64,000 bases of DNA from Chroococcidiopsis sp. CCMEE 29. Its GTDB lineage: Bacteria > Cyanobacteriota > Cyanobacteriia > Cyanobacteriales > Chroococcidiopsidaceae. The stretch lies in contig NZ_CP083761.1 of assembly GCF_023558375.1 (NCBI RefSeq), forward strand, positions 1,787,001-1,851,000. Reading direction: 5' to 3'. The notes below the pieces were generated by a model, which worked only from the letters and a program-made list of their open reading frames with translations, did not search any database and was not told where the DNA came from. A program made the position numbers and the translations under genes. Below, piece by piece: positions 27,612 through 36,507 of this stretch. The stretch's first letter is position 1. Every line of letters starts with the position of its first letter.

Positions 27612-27758
27612 CTATTAGTTAAGGGGCGAGGGGTTAGGGATTAGGGGTTAGGGGTTAGGGGTTAGGGGATTTTAGATTTTGGATTTTGGATTTTGGATTA
27701 CACTCTTGCTTCCCCTGCTCCCCCTGCTTCCCCTGCTCCCCCTGCTCCCCCTGCTCTA
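27612..27758. repeat. Telomere-like TTAGGGG and CCCCTGCTC simple repeats
   Basis: Between mrp and rodA: five or so units of (T)TAGGGGT near 27620-27668, then GATTTTG units, then CCCCTGCTC/CCCCTGCTT units to about 27755. These three simple-sequence types lie in tandem. They are common in large cyanobacterial genomes and probably arise by slippage. The G-runs could form G-quadruplexes. Confidence 0.75.
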
Positions 27759-28826
27759 GGTTAGGGCAGCAACAGAGACTTTGCCAGCAATTCGTTCAGC
27801 GATCGCTTTTAGCTCCTTGGCTGATGCTGAATCCGGTTCGGCAACGACAATCGGAACGCCGCGATCGCCTCCTTGACGCAGCGACACTTCTAGCGGTACA
27901 CATCCTAGCAACGGTATCCCTAGTTCAGCTGCTGTCTTTTCACCGCCGCCAGAGCCGAAAATGTCATAGTGCTTCTCTGGCATATCTGGGGGAATAAAAT
28001 AGCTCATGTTTTCTACTATTCCCAATACTGGCACCTGCATTTGCTGAAACATCTTTAAACCCTTTCGGGAATCTAACAGCGCTACCGTCTGTGGCGTAGT
28101 TACAATTACTGCACCTGCCATCGGCACTGCTTGCGTCAACGTCAGCTGGGCATCGCCTGTCCCTGGAGGCATATCCACAATTAGATAATCCAGTTCTCCC
28201 CACTGCACTTGATAGAGAAACTGGCGAATTACTCCATTTAGCATCGGTCCCCGCCAGATCACTGGCTGATCGCGGTCGATCAAAAAGGCCATTGAAACCA
28301 GTTTGACACCATGATTAAAAGCTGGTTCCAACACTTCTCCCTTGGGACCTTGCCGCACCATGATTTGCGCCTCTGAAAGTCCTAACATGGTGGGTGCGTT
28401 AGGTCCATAGATGTCGGCATCTAATAAGCCAACTTTAGCTCCCGACTGAGCCAGGGCAACGGCGATATTCACGGCGACGGTACTTTTACCCACGCCGCCT
28501 TTACCGCTAGAAACTGCCACAATATTTTTGACGCCGCTAATGCCAGTGCGATCTGGTAAGCTTTTCTGCTGAGGTGTTTCAGCAGTTACATCCACCAGCA
28601 CATCTGTTACGCCTGCTAAATTTCTAACAGCCTTTTCGCAGTCTTCGACAATAAATTCGCGTAAAGGACAGGCTGGTGTAGTCAGCACCAAAGTGAAGCT
28701 AACCTTGCCATCGTCAATTTTGACGTTGCGAATCATGTTCATTTCCACCAGGCTCTTACGGAGTTCTGGATCTTGCACGGGTCGCAACACTTCTAACACA
28801 GAATCGGAATTGAGTATATTTGACAT
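27756..28826 (-). CDS. mrp: Mrp/NBP35-type iron-sulfur carrier ATPase
   Basis: About 356 residues from the ATG at 28826; a GTG at 28838 is also possible. The N-terminal DUF59/MIP18 domain (VLEVLRPVQDPELRKSLVEM) is followed by the deviant Walker A VSSGKGGVGKSTVAVNIAVA, then LLDADIYGPNAPTMLG and IVDMPPGTGDAQLTLTQ. Mrp proteins assemble and hand over Fe-S clusters, important for photosystem I in cyanobacteria. The C-terminal CXXC pair of some homologues is not present here. Confidence 0.92.
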   Translation of the reverse strand: MSNILNSDSVLEVLRPVQDPELRKSLVEMNMIRNVKIDDGKVSFTLVLTTPACPLREFIVEDCEKAVRNLAGVTDVLVDVTAETPQQKSLPDRTGISGVKNIVAVSSGKGGVGKSTVAVNIAVALAQSGAKVGLLDADIYGPNAPTMLGLSEAQIMVRQGPKGEVLEPAFNHGVKLVSMAFLIDRDQPVIWRGPMLNGVIRQFLYQVQWGELDYLIVDMPPGTGDAQLTLTQAVPMAGAVIVTTPQTVALLDSRKGLKMFQQMQVPVLGIVENMSYFIPPDMPEKHYDIFGSGGGEKTAAELGIPLLGCVPLEVSLRQGGDRGVPIVVAEPDSASAKELKAIAERIAGKVSVAALT

Positions 28827-28897
28827 GGCGTTCTTCACTTACGCAACTTAGGCAATTGAATTGCCATCTTATTGCAATCTTAGCCGCTCAAATAGAA

Positions 28898-29156
28898 CGG
28901 GCGGGTTTACTAGACATACCTGTTACTCCACAAACACCTTGAAAAACCCGCCCCTACTTAAAAATCTAAACAACTACCTTGTGTACGGGCGGGTTTACTA
29001 GACATACCTGTTACTCCACAAACACCTTGAAAAACCCGCCCCTACTTAAAAATCTAAACAACTACCTTGTGTACGGGCGGGTTTACTAGACATACCTGTT
29101 ACTCCACAAACACCTTGAAAAACCCGCCCCTACTTAAAAATCTAAACAACTACCTT
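28898..29156. repeat. Three tandem 88-bp repeats with internal hairpins
   Basis: Units begin at 28898, 28986 and 29074 and look identical except at the outer ends. Each contains an inverted repeat GGGCGGGTTT...AAACCCGCCC (28899-28908 and 28944-28953 in unit 1), followed by a spacer. That spacer reproduces the last codons and stop of the adjacent gene (29134-29156). The third unit is the original gene end; units 1 and 2 are copies of it. Confidence 0.9.
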
Positions 29157-29658
29157 TCAAAGGTTTTGGCTTTCCTGATAAAGCTTGCATAGCTGCCTGT
29201 TCAGCTGCTTGGGCTAATGCCGCTGCCACACGCGCCGCATGCGGTCGAATTAGCGACCAAACTAGCGGTGATAACCAACCATTCAACGTCACTGAGTAGG
29301 ATACACAGGTGCCACAGACTGTTGACTCTACCCGGTAAGTTACCCTTTCTTCCAACCCTGGAATCGCCAACACTCTTACACTCATTAATTCCCCAGGTTG
29401 TATATGTTCCACGAAGATGCGGATCGGAATAGGACCTAAGCGCGTGACTGCTTGAAAGATTAGTCCGGGTTTTGGTACTAATCCATAGGGAACATTGGTA
29501 CTTGCCAGCAGTGGATGCCAGGAAACGTCCGCTAGATCAACTACCTTTTGCCAAAGCTGATCGACAGAAGCAGAACTGATCTCTCTATAGGTTCGCACCA
29601 GCGAACATCGAAACCAGTGACCTCTGCAGTGGATGAATTTGGACAAGCAGCCTTGCAT
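29134..29658 (-). CDS. SRPBCC-superfamily (START-like) protein
   Basis: 174 residues; the ATG has GAGGATTAGGA upstream. Features of the START/SRPBCC helix-grip fold: REISSASVDQLWQKVVDLAD near the start, then WHPLL, GLIFQAVTRLGPIPIRIFVE and GLEERVTYRVES. The final helix is Ala-rich (RVAAALAQAAEQAAMQAL). These proteins bind hydrophobic ligands; no ligand can be named. The last residues (KGSCLDF) and stop are encoded within the 88-bp tandem repeat, so the C-terminus may have been reshaped by that repeat. Confidence 0.75.
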   Translation of the reverse strand: MQGCLSKFIHCRGHWFRCSLVRTYREISSASVDQLWQKVVDLADVSWHPLLASTNVPYGLVPKPGLIFQAVTRLGPIPIRIFVEHIQPGELMSVRVLAIPGLEERVTYRVESTVCGTCVSYSVTLNGWLSPLVWSLIRPHAARVAAALAQAAEQAAMQALSGKPKPLKGSCLDF

Positions 29659-29980
29659 TTTCCTAATCCTCTTGCCTAAGCGCGTTGAACCAATCTTGCG
29701 GGATCGGCAAATGTGGAAAGTGAGTATTAAAAACTCAGTTTAGAATTTTTCTAGACTACTCCATCAGAATCTAGTATTCTACCCAGAATATTTACAGAGC
29801 AAAAGTCATTAAAGGTGAAGGTGTGAGAGAAAATAAATTTAGTGCTTTGCGCGCTCATTTCCTGCATACAGCGCTAGAAGTGACTTAGGAGTAAGGTAAC
29901 AAAAGTTTAATTTCTGCTACTTTGTGTAAAAAGTTATTAGATTTAACTTGATCTGTTTTTAAGAAAACTAATTTGAAATT
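29659..29980. promoter_or_regulatory. Divergent intergenic region upstream of hemF
   Basis: 322 bp separating the divergent SRPBCC and hemF genes. A/T-rich near hemF. A 21-codon GTG frame at 29822 has a plausible ribosome site but no recognisable product. No structured RNA was recognised. Confidence 0.35.
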
Positions 29981-31021
29981 ATGACGACTGCTTCTTCTCC
30001 CCAGACAACTCCATCCAAGCCTCTACCACCCGCTGATGCTAAAGAGAGGGTGAGGCAGCTGATGCAACAGCTGCAAGATAAAATTTCTCAAGCATTAGAG
30101 CAGCTAGATGGTGTAGGCAAGTTTCAGCAAGATGTATGGGAACGGGAAGAAGGGGGTGGAGGGCGATCGCGCGTCATGCGTGAAGGTGCTGTATTTGAAC
30201 AAGGCGGAGTTGGCTTCTCCGAAGTTTGGGGTTCCCACCTACCGCCCTCAATTCTGGCACAACGTCCAGAGGCAGCTGGGCATAAATGGTTTGCTACAGG
30301 CACATCAATGGTGTTGCATCCCCGCAATCCTTATGTACCAACTGTCCACCTCAATTACCGCTACTTCGAAGCGGGACCAGTTTGGTGGTTTGGTGGCGGT
30401 GCAGATTTAACGCCCTACTATCCCTTTGCTGAAGATGCTGCTCATTTCCATTCCACACTGAAGCAGGCTTGTGATGCTCACCATTCAGAGTATTACCCAG
30501 TATTTAAGCGTTGGTGCGATGAATATTTCTATCTGAAGCATCGGCAAGAGACTCGTGGTGTAGGTGGACTGTTTTTTGATTACCAAGATGGTGAAGGTCA
30601 ACTATATCGCGGTCCCGATCCAGATGGTCCAGCTGCTGCTTATAGTAATCAGCTTGACACCCCAGCAACGCGCAGTTGGGAAGAAGTGTTTGCCTTTGTG
30701 CGTGATTGTGGAGAGGCATTTTTACCATCATATGTGCCGATTGTAGAGCGGCGACAGAAGATGGAGTATGGCGATCGCGAACGGAATTTTCAGCTGTATC
30801 GTCGGGGGCGGTATGTTGAATTTAACTTGGTTTATGACCGAGGTACGATCTTTGGACTCCAAACCAATGGTCGCACCGAGTCAATTTTGATGTCGCTACC
30901 GCCTTTGGTGCGCTGGGAATACGGCTATAAACCGGAATCCAACACTCCGGAAGCAGAGTTGTATAAAACTTTCTTGAAGCCTCAAGACTGGGCTAGCTGG
31001 AAACCTGTGGCGACTTCCTAA
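29981..31021 (+). CDS. hemF: Oxygen-dependent coproporphyrinogen III oxidase
   Basis: 346 residues. HemF converts coproporphyrinogen III to protoporphyrinogen IX with O2, in heme and chlorophyll synthesis. Signatures: [66 protein letters not shown], and [20 protein letters not shown]. Full length. It is preceded by about 320 bp of A/T-rich sequence and followed by a strong hairpin, so it is probably transcribed alone. Oxygen-independent partners (hemN) are not in the window. Confidence 0.96.
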   Translation: MTTASSPQTTPSKPLPPADAKERVRQLMQQLQDKISQALEQLDGVGKFQQDVWEREEGGGGRSRVMREGAVFEQGGVGFSEVWGSHLPPSILAQRPEAAGHKWFATGTSMVLHPRNPYVPTVHLNYRYFEAGPVWWFGGGADLTPYYPFAEDAAHFHSTLKQACDAHHSEYYPVFKRWCDEYFYLKHRQETRGVGGLFFDYQDGEGQLYRGPDPDGPAAAYSNQLDTPATRSWEEVFAFVRDCGEAFLPSYVPIVERRQKMEYGDRERNFQLYRRGRYVEFNLVYDRGTIFGLQTNGRTESILMSLPPLVRWEYGYKPESNTPEAELYKTFLKPQDWASWKPVATS

Positions 31022-31074
31022 GCCTGAAAGCTAACTGATCGAAAAGATGCGGAGCGTCCAAGGGTTTGAGACCC

Positions 31075-31098
31075 CCACTGAATTTAAAAATTCAGTGG
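31075..31098. other. Perfect 11-bp hairpin after hemF
   Basis: CCACTGAATTT (31075-31085) pairs with AAATTCAGTGG (31088-31098) across a two-base loop. There is no T run on either strand. Position after hemF allows an RNA-stabilising or terminating role. The hairpin also resembles the terminal hairpins of IS200/IS605-type elements, so it may be a transposon scar. Confidence 0.55.
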
Positions 31099-31331
31099 CT
31101 TACATTTAGGCAGGGTTTCAGTCCCCGTGCGAACGTGTCTCCGCGTCCCCACTCTCCGCGTCTCCGTGTCCTTGAACCAGGGCTTTTATGTAAGGACAAC
31201 ATCGAAAACCTTCTCTACAGACAGTACCAGCGATCCCGAATTGTAATTCTTTCTGCTCACGGCGCACCTTTGCCTTGGCAAAGTTGCTTTTAAGCGAGAC
31301 AATATTCATACGTCTCCCTTTGTATCTGATT

Positions 31332-32057
31332 GTGAATAACCTGCGTACTGTCTCCGATACCAAGCGATCTTTCTACACCTTTCACACCCGTCCGATTAAC
31401 ACCATCTATCGTCGGGTGGTAGAAGAATTGATGGTAGAAATGCACTTGCTGTCAGTCAATGCTGATTTTAGCTACAACCCGATTTATGCTCTGGGCGTAG
31501 TTACTTCCTTTGAACGGTTTATGCAGGGCTATCAACCAGAACGGGATAAAGAACCAATTTTCAATGCTCTGTGTCAGGCAATCGAGGACAACGCGCAGCG
31601 CTATCGACAAGACGCTGAACGATTGGGGGTATTGGCTAAAAGTTTATCGGCTAAGGATTTAATGGCATGGTTGAGTGGAACGCTGCACTTGGATGGGACG
31701 GATGACTTGCAAACCCAGATCCAAGCGATCGCTCACAACCCTAAATTTAAATACAGCCGCCTATTTGCTATCGGTGTGTTCACTTTATTAGAACTAGCCG
31801 ACTCGGAACTGGTTAAAGATGAAAGGCAGCGCGTAGAGGCACTTAAACAGATGTCTGCTGCCTTGCACGTATCTGAAGATAAACTCAACAAAGACCTAGA
31901 GCTATACCGCGCTAACTTAGAGAAAATGGCGCAAGCACTAATCACAATGGCAGATATGCTCTCAGCTGAACGGAAGAAACGGCAACAGCGCACTCAAGTT
32001 CAGGAGGCAGCCGTTGCTACCCCAAATTCCAATAATGAAACGACTCCATCACCCTAG
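31332..32057 (+). CDS. thf1: Photosystem II biogenesis protein Psb29/Thf1
   Basis: 241 residues from the GTG at 31332. The product then begins VNNLRTVSDTKRSFYTFHTR, the conserved family start, whereas the longer frame to 31275 adds unconserved residues. It is followed by PINTIYRRVVEELMVEMHLL, then NPIYALGVVTSFERFM and a C-terminal coiled coil (EDKLNKDLELYRANLEKMAQ). Thf1/Psb29 is associated with FtsH proteases and photosystem II repair in thylakoids. That is relevant here because an unusual psbA is in the same window, though no functional link is shown. Confidence 0.93.
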   Translation: MNNLRTVSDTKRSFYTFHTRPINTIYRRVVEELMVEMHLLSVNADFSYNPIYALGVVTSFERFMQGYQPERDKEPIFNALCQAIEDNAQRYRQDAERLGVLAKSLSAKDLMAWLSGTLHLDGTDDLQTQIQAIAHNPKFKYSRLFAIGVFTLLELADSELVKDERQRVEALKQMSAALHVSEDKLNKDLELYRANLEKMAQALITMADMLSAERKKRQQRTQVQEAAVATPNSNNETTPSP

Positions 32058-32112
32058 TAAGCTGATGTGCCTTTAAGTTGCATGTTCAGAGTCCTAGAAG
32101 ACGCCCCGACAC

Positions 32113-32141
32113 AGGATGCAATTTAAATGCCGATTAGCTTA
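32113..32141. repeat. Dispersed repeat, copy 2
   Basis: GGATGCAATTTAAATGCC followed by GATTAGCTTA matches the copy at 4712-4743 with a handful of substitutions. Located about 55 bases after thf1. Confidence 0.5.
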
Positions 32142-32292
32142 ACTCTGTGAGGTAGGCATCGTCCTCGCTGCTGGTACAGGCTAGAAGCCGTAGAGCATGC
32201 AGAGGGATTCTTAGTCATCTACTAATAAAAAGCGGTCAACCATGATGGCGACCATTTTCAAACACCAGTGACTGTTACAAAAATCCTTTGTT

Positions 32293-32652
32293 CTATGGTG
32301 TCACAAAACCGTATATCAAGTTGCTAACAACTGAGAGTGCTAGTGCTCCAAGCAAGGCACTCCAGATCCCCAAACGCAAGCGAAATCCTTGTACCAAAGC
32401 AGCAGCCACCCCAAGAGCTATGGCTGAAATAATAAATGTGGTCAACCCAGATAATAGACCAAAGGTCAGCAGATTGGGAATAAAAAATACTGCTCTGAGG
32501 ATCGGATTTACTATTGCCGCTACAATACCAAGAGCCGCCGCCGAAATGTATGCTTTCACTGGGCTGTCAATCTCAACCCCCACTGGCAGTTTTGTAATCA
32601 GTAGCAAGCTGGAAGCACTGACCAGCCAGGCAATTAATAGATCAAACAACAT
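32293..32652 (-). CDS. Phage holin family-type membrane protein (PF04020-like)
   Basis: 119 residues and four hydrophobic helices (LIAWLVSASSLLLITKLP; AYISAAALGIVAAIVNPILR; NLLTFGLLSGLTTFIISAIA; LLGALALSVVSNLIYGF). The pattern FIPNLLTFGLLSGLTTFIIS matches the small 'phage_holin_4_2' membrane family common in cyanobacterial chromosomes. The name does not prove a holin role, and no phage genes are nearby. Confidence 0.75.
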   Translation of the reverse strand: MLFDLLIAWLVSASSLLLITKLPVGVEIDSPVKAYISAAALGIVAAIVNPILRAVFFIPNLLTFGLLSGLTTFIISAIALGVAAALVQGFRLRLGIWSALLGALALSVVSNLIYGFVTP

Positions 32653-32754
32653 ATCAAACTACCTCAGCAATTTACTAATTTGTTAAAAACATGTTGCTAG
32701 TAGATTAGCTGGCACAATTGGAGTTTTGCATCTACAAATTGGCTGAAAATGCCG

Positions 32755-33384
32755 CTAATTTCTGAGGTTAGGTTGGCTTGCAGGTGGTGTAGGAAAGACT
32801 GGAACAAGGTTGGGATTAACGGAGCTACCGCCTTGTCCCGCTGGGGATTGCCCAGGCGAGGAGGGAAAGGGAAATTGACCAGGAGGACTAGCTGGGGTAG
32901 GGGTACCCAAGGGATTAAGCGGATCGCCTGGAATACTGCCGGGTAAGGGTGACGCGCCAGCAGGTCGATCGGGGGAGCCAGATACAGTTGCTAGAGCTAC
33001 GCGATCGCCTCCTACCTCCCGCATCGCATCCAAAACTTGGATTACATCGTTGTAACTCGACGACCGGGAGGCATTCAATACTAGTATGCCTGTAGGATTA
33101 GCTTGGACGTAGGTTTGCAAAGTTTGAAATAGTTGATCCAGCCTCACGGGTTGTTGTTCTACATAGATTTGACCTACAGAATCAAGAGTGACAATCACTC
33201 GCTGCTGCTGAGCCTGTGGTGTTGTGCCAGTAGTCGCTTTAGGCAAATCAACACTAATTGCCTGCTGACGAGTAAATTGTAGAGCCGCCAAGAGGAAAAA
33301 CGTCAGGATACAAAAGATAACATCAATCAAGGGAATAATTTGAACTTGGACTTCCTCAATTGGCGAATGCAAATTAATTTTCAT
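32755..33384 (-). CDS. exbD: ExbD/TolR-type proton-channel subunit with proline-rich tail
   Basis: 209 residues. A single N-terminal membrane helix follows the short cytoplasmic segment VQVQIIPLIDVIFCILTFFL, which includes the conserved Asp (LIDVIF). The periplasmic domain has VIVTLDSVGQIYVEQQPV and DRVALATVSGSP. From about residue 140 the tail is Pro/Gly/Ser/Gln-rich, longer than the usual ExbD (about 140 residues). With ExbB it forms a proton-driven motor that energises outer-membrane transport or envelope maintenance. The ExbB gene lies 114 bp upstream on the same strand. No TonB is adjacent. Confidence 0.88.
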   Translation of the reverse strand: MKINLHSPIEEVQVQIIPLIDVIFCILTFFLLAALQFTRQQAISVDLPKATTGTTPQAQQQRVIVTLDSVGQIYVEQQPVRLDQLFQTLQTYVQANPTGILVLNASRSSSYNDVIQVLDAMREVGGDRVALATVSGSPDRPAGASPLPGSIPGDPLNPLGTPTPASPPGQFPFPSSPGQSPAGQGGSSVNPNLVPVFPTPPASQPNLRN

Positions 33385-33498
33385 TGTGGAAACCAGTTAT
33401 GGGCAAGTCAAACTAACAAGTTTTTGGTTTCTTACCAGCTTATCCTAGCGATTTGGAGCATCAGCACCTAATCGCTTATCTGAGATGTTGGGCATATC

Positions 33499-34269
33499 TC
33501 ATGCTTCCTCTGGTTCGCGTGGGGCAATATCCGGTGGTTCAGGGGTCTCAGGCGGATTTGTCCTGCCTCTTATTCGGGTTGCGCTAATGCGAGCATTTGT
33601 GTCGCGCTGTAAATATTCTGGTTGTGGCGCAGTCATGTTGTCAGGAATTCTATCCCAAGACTGCCGATAGAGTAATTCTAAATCACTCCCTGCCCGACGA
33701 AAAACTTTGACTTGGTTAACTACAAAACCTTGAAACAAGCGATAGAATACCAAACTGACGATAGCCACAATTAGTCCAGTTGCCGTACTAATTAGCGATT
33801 CTCCAATCCCCAAAGTTACCCCAGCTGCTGAAGAGGTTCCCAAATCGCCCAGACGAATATTACGCAAAGACTGGATCAATCCCAGCACCGTACCCAACAA
33901 CCCTAACAAGGGGGCGAGGGCAATCACCGCCTCCAGGATTTTTTCGCCTTGCCGCATCGAAGCTAATTCGTCCTCAGCTGTTGCCTCCAGTGCCAACCGG
34001 AAGACTTCTGGTTCAGGTTTAGAAAGCCGCAATGGTGCATAAAGGAACCGCCCAACTGGTTGGTTAGTAAACCGTCTAGCAAGATCGGTAGCATTTCGCC
34101 AATTATGTTGAGCCGCATCCAAAACGCGCTCAACAATTTCCCTTTCCTGCGTCAGCATTCTTAACCAGAACCATAAGCGCTCGAAAATTACACTCAAAGA
34201 CAAAATCGACAAAGCCAGCAGAGGCCACATGGCTGGCCCGCCTCTCCGAAAAATTTCTACAACATCCAC
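33499..34269 (-). CDS. exbB: MotA/TolQ/ExbB proton-channel protein
   Basis: 256 residues with the ExbB topology: an N-terminal helix (AMWPLLALSILSLSVIFERL), a cytoplasmic domain, then two helices (LEAVIALAPLLGLLGTVLGL-like region and GESLISTATGLIVAIVSLVF). The conserved APLLGLLGTVxG segment is present. The C-terminus is Pro/Arg-rich. It forms the pentameric channel of the ExbB-ExbD motor with the gene directly downstream. Confidence 0.9.
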   Translation of the reverse strand: MDVVEIFRRGGPAMWPLLALSILSLSVIFERLWFWLRMLTQEREIVERVLDAAQHNWRNATDLARRFTNQPVGRFLYAPLRLSKPEPEVFRLALEATAEDELASMRQGEKILEAVIALAPLLGLLGTVLGLIQSLRNIRLGDLGTSSAAGVTLGIGESLISTATGLIVAIVSLVFYRLFQGFVVNQVKVFRRAGSDLELLYRQSWDRIPDNMTAPQPEYLQRDTNARISATRIRGRTNPPETPEPPDIAPREPEEA

Positions 34270-34517
34270 TGTTTTTGCTTACCTCCGTCCCTTCCTCAGC
34301 ACAACATTCTATCTATTTAAACTCAAGCGTCTGTGATTAGCCTAAGCTCTTTAATTTTAAAGAGAAAAGAATAATTCTAATGCTAACCGCATCCATCATA
34401 GGTGAAGTATTGACCCAAGCTTGAGAGTAGAAGCTTCCGGACCAACTAGGACGGTTATTCCCACCATAATTCTGCTAGCAAATTTGCCAAGATTAAAGAT
34501 AACTGGAGGGTAAGCAC

Positions 34518-34832
34518 ATGAATTTTTCAATCCAATCGGTTTATAACTGGTATCGCAATCTCCTTCGTAACCCTAAGTACCGCTGGTGGGTAATTCTAGG
34601 AACAGCGCTTTATTTTGTCAGCCCACTTGATATTGCCCCAGACTTCTTACCGATTGTGGGACAACTGGATGATGTTTTTATATTGACGCTGCTGGTTTCT
34701 GAAGTTTCCCAAATGTTGATTGAGGGAGTTAAAGCGCGTAAAAGTAATTCAGACACCACAACCGCCAATACTGCTAACACTGCTGATACTGGGGCAACCA
34801 CAGTTGATGTAGATGCCGTATCTGTCAAATAA
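34518..34832 (+). CDS. YkvA family (DUF1232) membrane protein
   Basis: 104 residues. The core NPKYRWWVILGTALYFVSPL, then DIAPDFLPIVGQLDDVFI, is the DUF1232 signature. A Thr/Ala/Asn-rich tail follows. One or two membrane-associated helices are likely. Function unknown. The start is backed by GGAGGG 7 bases upstream. Confidence 0.85.
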   Translation: MNFSIQSVYNWYRNLLRNPKYRWWVILGTALYFVSPLDIAPDFLPIVGQLDDVFILTLLVSEVSQMLIEGVKARKSNSDTTTANTANTADTGATTVDVDAVSVK

Positions 34833-34857
34833 TTGTCACAATAAGTTGAAATATGAA

Positions 34858-34918
34858 CTCCTCTCTTGGTTTACCTTGCTTTTAGATACAGCTAGCTAAG
34901 GGAGGGGTTAATTTTTGT
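34858..34918 (+). terminator. Terminator-like stem-loop after the YkvA gene
   Basis: CTCCTCTCTT (34858-34867) can pair with AAGGGAGGGG (34898-34907), with two G-U pairs, followed by TTAATTTTT. The 30-base loop weakens the case. Confidence 0.45.
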
Positions 34919-34975
34919 GATGAAATCAAAAGCCTGCTGCAAGACAGTAACAGGCTACCTACTGTCATGGCTTAG

Positions 34976-35791
34976 TCAAGTAGAGACAAACCAGTCGATG
35001 AGTTTTCGGGCAATACTCAGCTTAGGAGGTAGTTGTGGCAGGTTGTGTTTATTAAACCAAGCAGCATCGGTCAACTCTTGCGGTTCGATTTTGATCTCAC
35101 CACTCGCATAACTAGCTGTAAACCCAATCATCAGTGAGTTGGGAAACGGCCAGGATTGCGAACCAAAATAGCAAATATCTTTAACCTCAATCCCAGCTTC
35201 CTCTCGGACTTCGCGCACTACCGTCTCCTCCAAGGATTCTCCCGGTTCCACAAATCCAGCTAGTACACTGTACATCCTGGCTGGAAATCGATGGGCGCGA
35301 GCTAACAATAGCTCTTCACCACGAGAGACGAGCACAATAATCGCAGGCGAAAGACGAGGATAATTGACTAATCCACACTTAGGGCAACGCTTGGCTCGCT
35401 CATTGGGTAATTGAGTTGTCTCAGTCGCGCAGTACCCGCAGTACTGATGGGTGCGATCCCACTCTACGATCTGAATGGCACGACCGCTCAGCGCAAAAAA
35501 GTCTTCGTCTAAGGTTGCGTACAATTCACGCAGTCCCTGTAAACTCATGCCATCGGGTGCGATCGCATCTTTAGGCAGTTGTGCCGAGTAACAAGGCTGA
35601 TCGTCCAAGCTGCCAAGGAATTGTGTCCGTATAGGCACTAAACCAATCTCTGACAAGCTGATAAGGTTAGGAATTTGGCTGAGTGTCCCTTCGCGGTGAA
35701 CTAGCAACTTACTGCCCACAAATGCGAACCACCATGCGGGTTCAGACTGTAATGCGGGTGGAGCAATGCCAGGGATGAAGGTTCGATGCAT
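34976..35791 (-). CDS. nudC: NAD+ diphosphatase (NudC-type Nudix hydrolase)
   Basis: About 271 residues from the ATG at 35791 (MHRTFIPGIAPPALQSEP). A four-Cys zinc site is formed by CGYC and CPKC. The Nudix box is complete: GFVEPGESLEETVVREVREE, then AGI. Downstream is SQSWPFPNSLMIGF, close to the SQPWPFPxS motif that marks NADH pyrophosphatases. It hydrolyses NAD(H) to NMN(H) and AMP, and NudC homologues remove NAD caps from RNA. No operon partner. Confidence 0.92.
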   Translation of the reverse strand: MHRTFIPGIAPPALQSEPAWWFAFVGSKLLVHREGTLSQIPNLISLSEIGLVPIRTQFLGSLDDQPCYSAQLPKDAIAPDGMSLQGLRELYATLDEDFFALSGRAIQIVEWDRTHQYCGYCATETTQLPNERAKRCPKCGLVNYPRLSPAIIVLVSRGEELLLARAHRFPARMYSVLAGFVEPGESLEETVVREVREEAGIEVKDICYFGSQSWPFPNSLMIGFTASYASGEIKIEPQELTDAAWFNKHNLPQLPPKLSIARKLIDWFVST

Positions 35792-35958
35792 GTCATTAGA
35801 ACGCGATCGCTTCCATCGTATCACCGCCATCAAGCATCTAGTGTTTAGATGGGTCGTTGATCTGGATTCTGCTTAATTTCATCCCTGCTTACTTAGGAAT
35901 AGCATCAGGCACCAAGATTTAGAATAAGAAAACTATCTTGGGCAGAAGAGTATAGATT

Positions 35959-36507
35959 GTGCAGCGCAAACCCACACCAGAAGAGATTCGTGCAGCAAGC
36001 GGGAAGACGGTTCCAGATATTATTGCACCCGACTTGCAGGTCTTGTTCTGTGGCATTAATCCTAGCCTCTACAGTGCAGCAGTTGGACATCACTTTGCCC
36101 GTCCGGGAAATCGCTTCTGGCGATCGCTGCATACAGCAGGCTTTACAGAGCGATTGCTCGCACCGTTTGAAGATAGGAACCTTCTGCAGTTCGGGTATGG
36201 TCTGACAAATATTGTAGAGCGGGCAACAGCAAGGGCAGATGAATTAGACACTGAAGAACTGGTGATCGGACAGCAACAGTTGGCAGCCAAGGTGCAGCAC
36301 TATCGACCCCAATTTCTGGCTGTTCTAGGTATCAGCGCTTATCGAACAGCGTTTAATCGACCCAAAGCAGTCATGGGGAAGCAGGACGAGTCTTTACATC
36401 GTGCGATCATCTGGGTACTACCCAACCCCAGTGGGTTAAATGCTCATTATCAACTGGAGGATCTCAAACGAGTGTACCGAGAACTGCTAGTTAGTATTAA
36501 GGCTTGA
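35959..36507 (+). CDS. mug: G/U mismatch-specific DNA glycosylase (Mug/TDG)
   Basis: 182 residues with a GTG start. Motif 1 is FCGINPSLYSAAVGHHF, containing the catalytic Asn (GINPS). It is followed by RPGNRFWRSLHTAGF and motif 2 LPNPSGLNAHY. This matches the Mug family of the uracil-DNA glycosylase superfamily, which excises U or T opposite G and ethenocytosine. It diverges from nudC with about 165 bp between. Confidence 0.9.
   Translation: MQRKPTPEEIRAASGKTVPDIIAPDLQVLFCGINPSLYSAAVGHHFARPGNRFWRSLHTAGFTERLLAPFEDRNLLQFGYGLTNIVERATARADELDTEELVIGQQQLAAKVQHYRPQFLAVLGISAYRTAFNRPKAVMGKQDESLHRAIIWVLPNPSGLNAHYQLEDLKRVYRELLVSIKA

Noticed and set aside
32293-32652. Holin gene as evidence of a phage
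   Set aside because: This small membrane family is common on cyanobacterial chromosomes, and no other phage gene is nearby.
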